Of a DNA stretch of 33,211 nt, positions 22,987 through 32,114 are shown piece after piece (within the stretch, counting starts at the first letter, position 1; every line of letters starts with the position of its first letter). The stretch spans positions 1 through 33,211 of the forward strand of contig JARGPB010000028.1 of the NCBI GenBank assembly GCA_029212905.1, in the 5' to 3' direction. The position numbers and the translations under genes were made by a program. Under the pieces are notes generated by a model. It did not search any database. It had not been told where the DNA came from and saw only the letters and a list, made by a program, of their open reading frames with translations. This stretch comes from Thalassovita sp. (GTDB taxonomy: Bacteria; Pseudomonadota; Alphaproteobacteria; Rhodobacterales; Rhodobacteraceae).

Positions 22987-25491
22987 TCACCCGTCCTTGC
23001 GGATGGTTTCGTTCTTGGGATCATAGGGGCTGTCGCAGGTCACCACCGCGTCCCACAGCTGATCGAACATCTTCACCTTCAGCTTTTGCCCCTCAACCGC
23101 CAGATCCGGCCGGACATATCCCATGCCGATGCTCTTCTCAAAAGCCACGGAATACCCCCCCGAGGTCAGACGCCCCACCTTGGTTCCGTCCTCCAGATAC
23201 AGCGCTTCACGTCCCCAGGGGTCCGCATCCTCGGGGCCGTCGATCAGCAGGGTACAGCATGTGCTGCGCACCCCCGTTTGCACCATCGCATCCTTGCCAT
23301 GGAACTCTTTGCCCAGATCAATAAACCGCGGCAGATCGGCCTCGGCCGGGGTGGCATCGCGCCCCAGCTCGGTCCCGAATGCACGATAGGATTTCTCCTG
23401 CCGCAGCCAGTTTTGCGCCCGCGCGCCCACCAGCTTCAGCCCGTGTTCCGCGCCCGCCTCCATCAGCAGATCCCACAGATAGGTCTGCATTTCGATCGGG
23501 TGGTGCAGCTCCCAGCCCAGCTCTCCGGTATAGGCCACACGGATCGCATCCACCGGGCACATGCCCAGCTCGATCCGGCGCGCCGACAGCCAGGGGAACC
23601 GCTTGTTTGTCAGGGCCGTCGCGGGGTCCGCATCGCGGATCACCTTGTTCAGCACGTCGCGCGCCTTTGGTCCCGCGATGGCAAACACCCCAAACTGCGA
23701 GGTCACATCCTGAATTTCGATATAGCCGAACTCAGGGGCCTTATCCTCGGCCGCCTTACGCAGGTAATCCGCGTCATAAGCCGTCCAGGCCCCCGCGCTG
23801 ACCAGATAATACGCATCCTCGGCGCGCCGCACGATGGTGTATTCCGTCCGCGTCGTCCCCGCCAAGGTCAGCGCATAGGTCAGGTTGATCCGCCCCACCT
23901 TGGGCAGCTTGTTACAGGTGAACCAGTCCAGAAACTGCGTCGCACCGGGTCCCTTGACGATGTGCTTGCTAAAGGCCGTCGCGTCGATCAGCCCCACGCC
24001 CTCGCGGATCGCTTTGGCCTCGTCCACGGCATATTGCCACCAGCCCCCGCGCCGGAAACTGCGCGCATCGTGATCGTCGAACCCGGCGGGCGCATAGTAA
24101 TTCGGGCGCTCCCACCCGTTCACCTGGCCGAACTGTGCGCCCAGCGCCTTCTGCCGATCATAGACAGGGGCCGTCCGCAAAGGCCGCGCCGCAGGGCGCT
24201 CTTCGTCCGGGTGGTGCAGGATATACACGTGCTCATAACACTCTTCGTTCTTGGTCACCGCGTATTCGGTGGTCATCCAGGGGCCGTACCGTTTGGGGTC
24301 CAGCGACGCCATGTCGATCTCGGCCTCGCCTTCGACCATCATCTGCGCCAGGTAATACCCCGTGCCGCCCGCCGCCGTGATCCCGAAACTGAACCCCTCG
24401 GCCAGCCACATATTCCGCAATCCGGGCGCGGGCCCAACCAGCGGGTTGCCATCCGGCGTATAGCAGATCGGCCCGTTGTAATCGTCCTTCAGCCCCACCG
24501 TTTCCGAAGACGGAATCCGGTGGATCATCGACATGTATTCCTCTTCGATCCGCTCCAGATCCAGCGGGAACAGATCGGCGCGGAAACTGTCGGGCACGCC
24601 ATAGGCAAACCGCGCGGGCGCGTTGCGTTCATACGGGCCCAGAATCCAGCCGCCGCGTTCCTCGCGCACGTACCATTTGGCATCCGCATCGCGCAGCACC
24701 GGGTGTTCGCCATAGGTTTTGCGGTACTCAACCAGCGCCGGATCCGGTTCGGTCACGATGAACTGATGCTCTACCGGGATCGCCGGGATCTTGATCCCCA
24801 ACAGGTTTGCCGTGCGCTGTGCGTGGTTGCCCGTCGCCGTGACCACATGTTCCGCCACAATTACCGCCGTCTCGTCCGAGGCCACCAGGTTGCCGCCCTT
24901 TTCCACCATTTTGGTGACGGTCACGTGCCATTCGCTGCCGGTCCATTCATAGCCATCGACCTGCCATTTTCGCTCGATGATCACGCCGCGCTGACGGGCG
25001 CCCTTGGCCATGGCCATCGTCACGTCCGCCGGGTTGATATAGCCATCCGTGGGGTGGTAAATCGCGCCCTTCAGGTCCTCGGTTCGCACCAGCGGCCAGC
25101 GCTCTTTGATCTGCGCGGGGGTCATCCATTCATACGGCACCTCGGCGGTTTCCGCGGTGGTCGCATACAGCATGTATTCGTCCATGCGCGCCTGTGTCTG
25201 CGCCATCCGCAGGTTGCCCACCACGCTAAAGCCCGCGTTCAGGCCGGTTTCGGCCTCCAGCGCCTTGTAGAAATCAACCGAGTATTTGTGAATATGGGTC
25301 GTGGCATAGTTCATGTTGAACAGCGGCAGCAGCCCCGCCGCGTGCCATGTCGACCCCGAGGTCAGCTCGTCCCGTTCCAGCAGCATCACGTCGGCCCAAC
25401 CGGCCCGCGCAAGGTGATACGCAATCGAGGTCCCGACGGCGCCACCGCCGACGATCAGAGCTTTGACATGGGTTTTCAGGGCGGTATTCAT
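22987..25491 (-). CDS. FAD-dependent dimethylglycine/sarcosine dehydrogenase-like protein with GcvT domain
   Basis: An 834-residue two-domain demethylase. The N-terminal half is a D-amino-acid-oxidase-type FAD domain with LIVGGGAVGTSIAYHLA (about 12-28) and GSTWHAAGL, whose His50 matches the histidine that binds FAD covalently in dimethylglycine and sarcosine dehydrogenases. The C-terminal half (about 430-834) is a GcvT-like tetrahydrofolate domain (GVGLIDATAFSKHIVKGPGA, later YTGELGWELHHP). Such enzymes oxidise N-methyl groups and pass the carbon to folate, as in glycine betaine breakdown; the exact substrate cannot be read. There is no signal peptide and no strong ribosome binding site at 25491. 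It is divergent from panC. Confidence 0.9.
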   Translation of the reverse strand: MNTALKTHVKALIVGGGAVGTSIAYHLARAGWADVMLLERDELTSGSTWHAAGLLPLFNMNYATTHIHKYSVDFYKALEAETGLNAGFSVVGNLRMAQTQARMDEYMLYATTAETAEVPYEWMTPAQIKERWPLVRTEDLKGAIYHPTDGYINPADVTMAMAKGARQRGVIIERKWQVDGYEWTGSEWHVTVTKMVEKGGNLVASDETAVIVAEHVVTATGNHAQRTANLLGIKIPAIPVEHQFIVTEPDPALVEYRKTYGEHPVLRDADAKWYVREERGGWILGPYERNAPARFAYGVPDSFRADLFPLDLERIEEEYMSMIHRIPSSETVGLKDDYNGPICYTPDGNPLVGPAPGLRNMWLAEGFSFGITAAGGTGYYLAQMMVEGEAEIDMASLDPKRYGPWMTTEYAVTKNEECYEHVYILHHPDEERPAARPLRTAPVYDRQKALGAQFGQVNGWERPNYYAPAGFDDHDARSFRRGGWWQYAVDEAKAIREGVGLIDATAFSKHIVKGPGATQFLDWFTCNKLPKVGRINLTYALTLAGTTRTEYTIVRRAEDAYYLVSAGAWTAYDADYLRKAAEDKAPEFGYIEIQDVTSQFGVFAIAGPKARDVLNKVIRDADPATALTNKRFPWLSARRIELGMCPVDAIRVAYTGELGWELHHPIEMQTYLWDLLMEAGAEHGLKLVGARAQNWLRQEKSYRAFGTELGRDATPAEADLPRFIDLGKEFHGKDAMVQTGVRSTCCTLLIDGPEDADPWGREALYLEDGTKVGRLTSGGYSVAFEKSIGMGYVRPDLAVEGQKLKVKMFDQLWDAVVTCDSPYDPKNETIRKDG

Positions 25492-25634
25492 GCTAGAGCG
25501 ACTCCGTTGCGTGGGTTTGATCCAGATGTTTACCGATTGCGCCGTTCCACGCGGGAACCAGCCGACCCATGATAGCGCGAAACCGACACAGCGTCACAAA
25601 ACCGTCCCGCGTCATGAACTGCTTGCCGCGCTGC

Positions 25635-25666
25635 GGCGGATACCGTAAATATACGGTATTTCCGCC
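25635..25666 (+). promoter_or_regulatory. Hyphenated inverted repeat upstream of panC
   Basis: Arms ATACCGTA (25640-25647) and TACGGTAT (25652-25659) flank AATA. Outer arms GGCGG (25635-25639) and CCGCC (25662-25666) extend the symmetry with a two-base bulge. It ends 18 bases before the panC ATG. It could be a repressor operator or a strong stem-loop in the panC leader. Confidence 0.55.
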
Positions 25667-25684
25667 ACACAGGATGCCGACCGA

Positions 25685-26545
25685 ATGCAAATCTGCCACT
25701 CTATTGCCGAAACCCGCGCGGCGATTGCCGCCCTGCGCGCCTGTGGCAAACGTATCGGCTTTGTCCCCACGATGGGATTTCTGCATGACGGCCACCTGTC
25801 GCTGGTGTCCCGCGCGCAGGCCGATTCTGACGCTACCGTCGTGTCGATCTTTGTGAACCCCACCCAATTTGGCGAATCCGCCGACCTGGACGCCTATCCC
25901 CGTGACGAGACCCGCGATCTGACCCTGCTGGCCGCGGCGGGCGTGGATGTGGTTTTCCTCCCCGAGGTCGCGGCCATGTACCCCCCCGGCGACGAAACCA
26001 TCGTGGAAACCACGCGCCTGGCCAACATGCTCCATGGCCAAATCCGCCCCGGTCATTTTCGCGGCGTGACCTCGGTTGTCGCGCGCCTGTTCAACATCGT
26101 GCAGCCCGATGTCGCCGTCTTTGGCGAAAAGGACTATCAGCAGCTTCAGGTCATCCGCCGCATGGTCCACGATCTGCACTTCCCGATTCAGATCATCGGA
26201 GGCACCACCGTACGCGAGCCCGACGGGCTGGCCATGTCCTCGCGCAATGTGCGCCTGTCTCCGCCTGATCGCGCGGCCGCCACCGTTCTGTCCCGGTCAC
26301 TGGACGCCGCCGAATCGCTGGCCCGACAGCCCGGCACCACCATTGGGGACCTGCGCGACTGTATCGCCCAGACCATCCAGTCCGAACCCCGCGCCACCCT
26401 GTGCGGGCTGGATACCGTCGCCGCGCACAGCCTTGAAAACCTGTTCGGGCCCCTGTCCGAATTCCAGTCCGAACCCGTCGCCGTCATGATCTCGGTTAAG
26501 TTCGGCGACATCCTGTTGATTGATCAAAGGGTCCTCCAACCATGA
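25685..26545 (+). CDS. panC: Pantothenate synthetase
   Basis: Joins pantoate and beta-alanine using ATP to make pantothenate, the last step before coenzyme A synthesis. The 286-residue protein has the family motifs PTMGFLHDGHLSLV (about 28-41), the nucleotide-binding HxGH form as HDGH, FVNPTQFG (about 57-64), GEKDYQQLQVIRR (about 143-155) and MSSRN (about 182-186). A weak AGGA lies 10 nt before the ATG. The stop overlaps the panB start (ATGA at 26542-26545). A 30-base inverted repeat sits directly upstream, and the demethylase gene diverges on the other side of the 193-base gap. Confidence 0.96.
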   Translation: MQICHSIAETRAAIAALRACGKRIGFVPTMGFLHDGHLSLVSRAQADSDATVVSIFVNPTQFGESADLDAYPRDETRDLTLLAAAGVDVVFLPEVAAMYPPGDETIVETTRLANMLHGQIRPGHFRGVTSVVARLFNIVQPDVAVFGEKDYQQLQVIRRMVHDLHFPIQIIGGTTVREPDGLAMSSRNVRLSPPDRAAATVLSRSLDAAESLARQPGTTIGDLRDCIAQTIQSEPRATLCGLDTVAAHSLENLFGPLSEFQSEPVAVMISVKFGDILLIDQRVLQP

Positions 26546-27351
26546 GCGCACAAACCCAAATCCGCCGTATCACCGCCCCCCAGATCGCGGCCCGCAAAGG
26601 CGGCGAGCCGATCGTGTCCCTGACGTCCTATCACGCGCATACGGCGGCGATTGTCGATAAACACGCCGATTTCATTCTGGTCGGCGATAGCCTGGGCATG
26701 GTGATGCATGGGATGGACAGCACGCTGGGCGTTTCGCTGGACCTGATGATCACGCACGGTCGCGCCGTCATGCGCGGCACGCAACGCGCGCTGGTCGTCG
26801 TGGACATGCCCTTTGGCACCTACGAAGAAAGCCCCCAGATCGCCTTTCGCAATGCTGCGCGGATCATGCAGGAAACCGGCTGTGGCGCGGTCAAGCTCGA
26901 GGGCGGCGCGCGCATGGCCGACACCATCCGTTTCCTTGTGGATCGCGGCATTCCTGTGATGGCGCATATCGGGCTGACGCCGCAATCCACCAACACCATG
27001 GGCGGGTTCAAAACTCAGGGCCGTGACGAAGACAGCTGGCCCCTGCACCAGGCTGACGCTCAGGCCGTGTCCGATGCCGGGGCCTTTGCCGTCGTGCTCG
27101 AAGGCATGGTCGAACCGCTGGCCGCCCGCATTACCAAACAGATTCCGATTCCCACGATTGGAATCGGGGCCAGCGCCGATTGCGATGGTCAGATTCTCGT
27201 GCTCGAGGACATGCTGGGCCTGAACGAATGGACACCGAAATTCGTAAAGGTCTATGGCGATCTTGGTCCCGCGATTGAAAAAGCCGTCGGCACCTACGCG
27301 GCCGAGGTAAAATCCCGCGCCTTTCCCGGCCCGGACCAGACCTACCGCTAA
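26542..27351 (+). CDS. panB: Ketopantoate hydroxymethyltransferase
   Basis: Adds a hydroxymethyl group from methylene-tetrahydrofolate to ketoisovalerate, the first step of pantothenate synthesis. The 269-residue protein has SLTSYHAHTAAIVDKHADFILVGDSLGMV (about 25-53), with the metal-binding Asp in VGDSLGMV, DMPFGTYEESP (about 87-97), KLEGG (about 116) and GIGASADCDGQILVLEDMLG (about 205-224). It follows panC with a 4-base overlap. Its stop codon lies inside the first of three 14-base tandem units. The folate-dependent demethylase next door produces methylene-folate, a plausible metabolic link but not evidence of one. Confidence 0.96.
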   Translation: MSAQTQIRRITAPQIAARKGGEPIVSLTSYHAHTAAIVDKHADFILVGDSLGMVMHGMDSTLGVSLDLMITHGRAVMRGTQRALVVVDMPFGTYEESPQIAFRNAARIMQETGCGAVKLEGGARMADTIRFLVDRGIPVMAHIGLTPQSTNTMGGFKTQGRDEDSWPLHQADAQAVSDAGAFAVVLEGMVEPLAARITKQIPIPTIGIGASADCDGQILVLEDMLGLNEWTPKFVKVYGDLGPAIEKAVGTYAAEVKSRAFPGPDQTYR

Positions 27352-27388
27352 ATTCTGGCCGCTAAATTCTGGCCGCTAAATTCTGGCC
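27347..27388 (+). repeat. Three exact 14-bp tandem units spanning the panB stop
   Basis: GCTAAATTCTGGCC is repeated at 27347-27360, 27361-27374 and 27375-27388 with no mismatch. TAA occurs at 27349, 27363 and 27377. Because 14 is not a multiple of three, these stops fall in all three frames. Confidence 0.95.
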
Positions 27389-27429
27389 GGGGGTATTTGT
27401 ACCAAACCATAGGACAAATACCCCCTTTT
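27389..27429 (+). terminator. panB terminator
   Basis: A 12-bp perfect stem, GGGGGTATTTGT (27389-27400) with ACAAATACCCCC (27414-27425), loop of 13 bases, followed by TTTT. It begins directly after the tandem units. Confidence 0.88.
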
Positions 27430-27550
27430 GCCCCAAACTGCACGGCGGGACCGCCGCCGCCCTCTGTTAATTTTTGCACACAATCAGTTCGGTTCTTGGG
27501 GTAGGCAACATCTGCGCACGCCTTATGTTAGGCTCAAAGGAGTGCGTCTC

Positions 27551-28459
27551 ATGACATTCAGACCCGTTGCCGCCACCAGCCTCGCCCAGCCCACCATGGA
27601 AGGCGCCGGCGTTCATTTGCACCGTGTTTTCGGCTTTGGTGATCCGACGTTGACCGATCCATTTCTAATGATGGATGACTTCCGCAACGACGATCCGCGC
27701 CTGTATTCCAAGGGCTTTCCGTGGCATCCCCACCGCGGGATCGAGACCATCACCTATGTCCTGGAAGGCCAGGTCGAGCACGCGGACTCCCTTGGAAACA
27801 AAGGACTTTTGGGGCCTGGCTCTGTGCAATGGATGACTGCCGGGTCGGGTATCGTGCACCAGGAAATGCCCGCCGGAGATCAGCAGGGCCGGATGCATGG
27901 CTTTCAGCTATGGGCCAATCTTCCGTCGGCGCTAAAGATGACAACCCCGCGCTATCAGGACGTCATGTCCTCGGATATTCCGGTGGAAATTGATGATGAC
28001 GGCACCGTGGTCAAGGTCATCATCGGGAGCTTCTGGGGAAAAACCGGCCCCGTCGATGGCATCGCCGCGAACCCGATGCTGCTGGATGTGTCCGTCCCCG
28101 CCGGTCAGCGCAAAGTGCTGCCCGTAGACACCCGCGCCAACGCACTGGCCTATGTTTTTGCCGGCTCCGGCCAGTTCCGCGACGCGAGCGACCCAATCGG
28201 CATCAAGGTCGAAAAAGAATTCCGCGGAGAAGAGCTGAACATCCGCGATCTTAGCGGCAACCGCACCCTTGTGCGCTTCGGCGCGGGCGATGAAATCACA
28301 GTGACCGCCGGGGACGAAGGCATTCGGTTCCTGTTGATGACCGGCCGCCCGATCCAGGAACCCGTCGCCTGGCACGGCCCCATCGTGATGAACACCCAAG
28401 AAGAGCTGAAACAAGCCTTCCGCGATCTCCAGAACGGGACGTTCATTCAGCCCACCTGA
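27551..28459 (+). CDS. Pirin family protein (cupin metalloprotein)
   Basis: A 302-residue double-cupin protein. The N-terminal cupin carries the metal ligands in PHRGIETITYVLEGQ (His of HPH, about 57-61) and GIVHQEMP (His and Glu, about 101-105), the set that binds Fe in pirins and gives some of them quercetin dioxygenase activity. The C-terminal half is a pirin_C domain. AAAGGAG at 27536-27542 precedes ATG 27551 by 8 nt; the longer in-frame extension to 27428 has no site. Physiological substrate or partner is unknown. Its stop is 4 bases from the convergent ggt stop. Confidence 0.9.
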   Translation: MTFRPVAATSLAQPTMEGAGVHLHRVFGFGDPTLTDPFLMMDDFRNDDPRLYSKGFPWHPHRGIETITYVLEGQVEHADSLGNKGLLGPGSVQWMTAGSGIVHQEMPAGDQQGRMHGFQLWANLPSALKMTTPRYQDVMSSDIPVEIDDDGTVVKVIIGSFWGKTGPVDGIAANPMLLDVSVPAGQRKVLPVDTRANALAYVFAGSGQFRDASDPIGIKVEKEFRGEELNIRDLSGNRTLVRFGAGDEITVTAGDEGIRFLLMTGRPIQEPVAWHGPIVMNTQEELKQAFRDLQNGTFIQPT

Positions 28460-28463
28460 CGCG

Positions 28464-30242
28464 TCACTCGCCCAGGGCAATCCCTTCGCGACGCGGGTCC
28501 GCGCCACCAATCAGGCGCGGGCCGATCTCAATCGCGGACAGCCCCGAGGTCATCGCCCCTACTTTGACCGCATACCCCAGTGATTCCAATGCCTTGGCGG
28601 TGCTTTCCGCCTGCGGTCCGGCCTCGACATCGTAGCGACCAAAGCGGTTAATTCTGTGCGGCAGGTTGATCGCCTGCTGCACATTCAGGCCCCACTCGGC
28701 CCAGGCCAGGATGCTCTGCGCCACGTAACCGATGATCATGCTGCCGCCGGGGCTACCGATCACCAGCACAGGTTTGCCGTCTCGCATCACAATCGTCGGC
28801 GCCATCGAGGACCGGGGCCGCTTGCCTGGTTCCACCCGATTGGCAATCGGCACGCCATCCCGCTGCGACCGGAATGAAAAATCCGTCAGTTCATTGTTCA
28901 ACAAAAACCCGCGCACCATCAGCCGCGACCCGAACCCATTTTCTATCGTAGACGTCATGGACAAAGCGTTACCGAAACTATCGACAATCGAAATATGCGA
29001 GGTCGAGGGCAACTCGATAGCGTCATCATCGGCCCAGTTCAGCGCATGGTCGAACTTGGGTTTACCCGGTGCCACCTCGGGCAGGCGCGTGTCGCCCAGC
29101 AGCGCGCTGCGGTCCTTCAGATAGGTGGGATCAATCAGCCCCTTGGCTGGCACCGGTACGAAATCGCTGTCCGCCATATAGCGCGCCCGATCCGCAAAGG
29201 CCAAGCGGCTGGCATCCCCCATCAGACGTAAGATATTGATATCACTGGGCCCTGCAGACAGATCTCTGTGGCTAAGCATCCCCAGTATCTGCCCAACAGT
29301 CAGCGCCCCAGACGACGGAGGCCCCATGCCACAAACATCATACCCACGGAACGGAGCGCAAAGAGCGGGCCGCTCTTTAACCTGGTAAATGGACAAATCC
29401 ACCGTGCTCAGAACCCCAGGATTTCCCGGCGCGGTCTGGACCGTCCGCACGATGTCTGCCGCGATAGCGCCAGTATAGAACACCTGCGCACCGTGGTCAG
29501 ACAGGCTCTGAAGCGTGTCGGCATATTCGGGATTCCGAAGGGTCTGACCAGCCTGTAACGGCTGCCCATCGGGCAGAAAATAGGCCGCTGTGGTGGGAAA
29601 CCGCGCCAGACGGTCCGCATCCCGCGCAATCGAATTGGCCATTCTTTCAGACACCGTGAACCCATCACGAGACAGCATGAGCGCATCCGCAAACAGATCG
29701 TCCCAGGCGTGACGCCCCCACTTTCTGTGCATTTCTGCCAGCAGCGCAGGCGTTCCGGGCGTCCCGACCGACCGCCCCCCGACAACTGCATCAAAGAATT
29801 TCAGCGGCGCGCCAGCCTCGTCCTGAAACAACCTTGGGGTCGCCGCCAGAGGGGCCATTTCGCGGCCATCCAGCGTGGTCAGGGCCTCAGTTGCGGCGTC
29901 ATACCAAACCACAAAAGCCCCACCCCCCAGCCCCGAGGATTGCGGTTCAACCAGGCCCAGAACCAATTGCACAGCGATAGCAGCATCCGCTGCGGTCCCA
30001 CCTGCTCGCAGCACCCGCGCCCCGGCCTGCACCGCATATGGGTTGGCGGCCGCAATCATCCAGGTATCTGCCTCGACCGGAAGGCCAGCGTCCTTTGCGG
30101 CCTGCGCGGCGGCGATCTCGGGCGTTAAGGCCAGATGCCCCGCCCCCCCAAGTTCCGGCGCCACCCCGTCCGCTGCCTGCTGAGCGATCGCGCCAGACCA
30201 AAGAAAAAGGCCCATGCACGCAGATAAAATCAAACGTTTCAT
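28464..30242 (-). CDS. ggt: Gamma-glutamyltransferase
   Basis: Cleaves or transfers the gamma-glutamyl group of glutathione in the periplasm. The 592-residue precursor has a signal peptide (MKRLILSACMG..., AIA|QQ near residue 20) and then the large-subunit region. Self-cleavage is expected before the catalytic Thr414 in LPSTSHISIVD. The small-subunit motifs follow: SMTSTIENGFGSR, NNELTDF and VLVIGSPGGSMI. The order and length fit the family. An AAAGGAATAGG sequence precedes the ATG. It starts only 27 bases after the hydroxyacid dehydrogenase stop, so the two are probably one transcript. Confidence 0.92.
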   Translation of the reverse strand: MKRLILSACMGLFLWSGAIAQQAADGVAPELGGAGHLALTPEIAAAQAAKDAGLPVEADTWMIAAANPYAVQAGARVLRAGGTAADAAIAVQLVLGLVEPQSSGLGGGAFVVWYDAATEALTTLDGREMAPLAATPRLFQDEAGAPLKFFDAVVGGRSVGTPGTPALLAEMHRKWGRHAWDDLFADALMLSRDGFTVSERMANSIARDADRLARFPTTAAYFLPDGQPLQAGQTLRNPEYADTLQSLSDHGAQVFYTGAIAADIVRTVQTAPGNPGVLSTVDLSIYQVKERPALCAPFRGYDVCGMGPPSSGALTVGQILGMLSHRDLSAGPSDINILRLMGDASRLAFADRARYMADSDFVPVPAKGLIDPTYLKDRSALLGDTRLPEVAPGKPKFDHALNWADDDAIELPSTSHISIVDSFGNALSMTSTIENGFGSRLMVRGFLLNNELTDFSFRSQRDGVPIANRVEPGKRPRSSMAPTIVMRDGKPVLVIGSPGGSMIIGYVAQSILAWAEWGLNVQQAINLPHRINRFGRYDVEAGPQAESTAKALESLGYAVKVGAMTSGLSAIEIGPRLIGGADPRREGIALGE

Positions 30243-30269
30243 GGACCTATTCCTTTATATTTTATGGGC

Positions 30270-31256
30270 TTACAGAAGTCCGGGCACCACCTGATCCGGG
30301 GGACGGTGGCCATCCGCAAAGGTCTTAATGTTGATCAGGACTTTCTCACCCATTTCAAGGCGCCCCTCAATCGTGGCCGATCCCATATGCGGCAGCGTCA
30401 CCACGTTGGCCAGCTCCAGCAGCTTGGGGTTCACTTCCGAGCCGCGCTCGTAAACGTCCAGACCAGCGCCAGCGATCTCGCCTGCGACCAACATCCGGGT
30501 CAAGGCATTCTCGTCGATCACCTCGCCACGCGAGGTATTCACGATCACGCTGTCCGGCTTCAAGAGCTTCAGACGACGGGCATTCATCAGGTGGAATGTC
30601 GACGGCGTATGCGGACAGTTGATCGAAATCACGTCCATCCGGGCTACCATCTGATCCAGGCTTTCCCAATAGGTCGCGCCAAGCTGTTCCTCCACCTCGG
30701 AGCGGAGACGGTGGCGGTTATGATAGTGGATTTCCATGCCAAAAGCCTGCGCGCGCTGCGCAACGGCCTGGCCAATACGGCCCATACCCAGAATACCCAG
30801 ACGGCGCCCACCGATGCGCCCCCCCAAGAAGGCAGTCGGCGACCAACCGGGCCATTCGCCCGAAGTCATCGAGGCCAGACCCTCGGGAATACGACGTGTC
30901 ACGGACAGCAGCAGCGCCATAGTCATGTCAGCGGTGTCTTCGGTCACAACACCTGGGGTGTTGGAAACCAGAACGCCGCGCTGACGGGCTGTGTGGACGT
31001 CAATGTGATCCACGCCTGCGCCATAGTTGGCGATCAGTTTCAGGCGCTCACCGGCCTGACCGATCAAACCGGCATCAATATGATCCGACAAAGTCGGCAC
31101 CAGCACATCGCAGCTTTTGACGGCTTCGACCAGCTCGGCGCGGGTCATCGGGGTGTCATCCTCGCGGAGTGAGACGTTAAACAGTTCCTTCAACCGCGCT
31201 TCGACGGCGTCAGGCAAGCGTCGCGTAACGACAACACTCAGGCGTTCAGATGGCAT
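30270..31256 (-). CDS. D-isomer-specific 2-hydroxyacid dehydrogenase (glyoxylate/hydroxypyruvate reductase-like)
   Basis: A 328-residue NAD(P)-dependent dehydrogenase. It has the nucleotide-binding loop LGILGMGRIGQAVA (G157-G162), the catalytic Arg243 in NTSRGEVI and His290 in LPHMGSAT. The acidic partner is probably Glu274 in the YERGSEVNP stretch, two residues later than in classical glycerate dehydrogenase, a pattern I associate with the glyoxylate reductase subgroup. The C terminus has the long GHRPPDQVVPGLL tail. GGAGGG precedes the ATG. It leads the ggt transcript and is divergent from the SH3 protein gene. Confidence 0.88.
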   Translation of the reverse strand: MPSERLSVVVTRRLPDAVEARLKELFNVSLREDDTPMTRAELVEAVKSCDVLVPTLSDHIDAGLIGQAGERLKLIANYGAGVDHIDVHTARQRGVLVSNTPGVVTEDTADMTMALLLSVTRRIPEGLASMTSGEWPGWSPTAFLGGRIGGRRLGILGMGRIGQAVAQRAQAFGMEIHYHNRHRLRSEVEEQLGATYWESLDQMVARMDVISINCPHTPSTFHLMNARRLKLLKPDSVIVNTSRGEVIDENALTRMLVAGEIAGAGLDVYERGSEVNPKLLELANVVTLPHMGSATIEGRLEMGEKVLINIKTFADGHRPPDQVVPGLL

Positions 31257-31366
31257 ATTGACCCTCCCAAATCTTTCAAAGTTTGTTCAATAATGCCAGA
31301 GTGGCTGATGAAAGCCTGAGGCACAAGAACCCTAGGTAAAATAAACGCAGAACACAGGCAAAGACC

Positions 31367-31861
31367 ATGAAAGCCCAGCTTTTACTGGCCGCGTTTTGCG
31401 GCTTCCTTCTGGCCACCAACACCACCGCACAAGAGCGAGGCCGAGAAACGAATCTTCCCATCCCGCGCTTTGTTTCGATCAAGGCGTCCGAGGCAAATGT
31501 GCGCCGTGGCCCGGGCCTGACGCACCGCATCGACTGGGTGTTCAAACGCAAAGACATGCCCGTCGAAATCACCGCTGAATACGAACATTGGCGCCGTGTC
31601 CGTGATCGTGACGGCGCTGGCGGCTGGGTCCATTACTCGCTGCTTTCGGGCATGCGGACGGTCATCGTCGACAAGGAACTACTGGAACTCTATGCCCGCC
31701 CGGACGAGGCCGCCCCGGTAAAGGCTAGGCTCGAGCTTGGGGTCATTGCCCGGCTTGAGGACTGCGACACGGAATGGTGCCGCTTGTCGACCGGCGGCTA
31801 TCGCGGCTGGGCGCATAAAACCCAACTGTGGGGCGTCGCGCCGGACGAAATTCGGGACTAA
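31367..31861 (+). CDS. Periplasmic SH3-domain protein
   Basis: A 164-residue secreted protein: signal peptide MKAQLLLAAFCGFLLATNTTAQ, then two bacterial SH3-like repeats. The first (about 40-92) begins SEANVRRGPGLTHRIDWVF and the second (about 98-158) holds RLSTGGYRGWAHKTQLWG. Such modules usually bind peptidoglycan or cell-wall peptides. The two Cys (DCDTEWC, near 128-133) may form a disulfide. The function is not known. AAAGACC before the ATG is a weak binding site. Confidence 0.82.
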   Translation: MKAQLLLAAFCGFLLATNTTAQERGRETNLPIPRFVSIKASEANVRRGPGLTHRIDWVFKRKDMPVEITAEYEHWRRVRDRDGAGGWVHYSLLSGMRTVIVDKELLELYARPDEAAPVKARLELGVIARLEDCDTEWCRLSTGGYRGWAHKTQLWGVAPDEIRD

Positions 31862-31935
31862 CCCGGCTGCAATCTGTTTGGAAATGGGGAAATCTTTGTG
31901 ACGCCAACATTCAGCCCAGATGCGGACCGAGAATT

Positions 31936-32011
31936 TGGCAGGGGCACCAGGGCTCGAACCCGGGACCTACGGTTTTGGAGACCGTCGCTCTACCAACTGA
32001 GCTATACCCCT
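31936..32011 (-). tRNA. tRNA-Trp (anticodon CCA)
   Basis: A 76-base cloverleaf. The acceptor AGGGGTA pairs with TGCCCCT, the discriminator is G and CCA is encoded. The anticodon loop CTCCAAA carries CCA, which reads UGG. The D loop AGCTCAGTTGGTAGAGC and T loop GGTTCGAGCC are standard. No secE or nusG follows, unlike the usual tRNA-Trp-secE-nusG order. Confidence 0.95.
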
Positions 32012-32114
32012 ACGACTGTGCGGCTGAGTAAGGCAGCCACGCGCCAAGATCAAGGCCCTTTTTCTTGTCCGTGGGGTACAAAACACGCCTTGTGACTTTG
32101 CCGCAGACCATTTG

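Noticed and set aside
23086..25572. 828-codon open frame antisense to the FAD/GcvT demethylase
   Set aside because: Length is striking, but the translation is His/Arg/Gln-rich with no motif, while the opposite strand encodes two well-conserved domains.
27389..27425. panB terminator stem as a fourth copy of repeat family 1
   Set aside because: Shares only the GTATTT core; it lacks the GGCAAGATGAA tail and is a simple symmetric terminator.
31936..32011. tRNA-Trp as an integration site for a mobile element
   Set aside because: No integrase, no duplicated tRNA 3' end and no mobile genes are present nearby.
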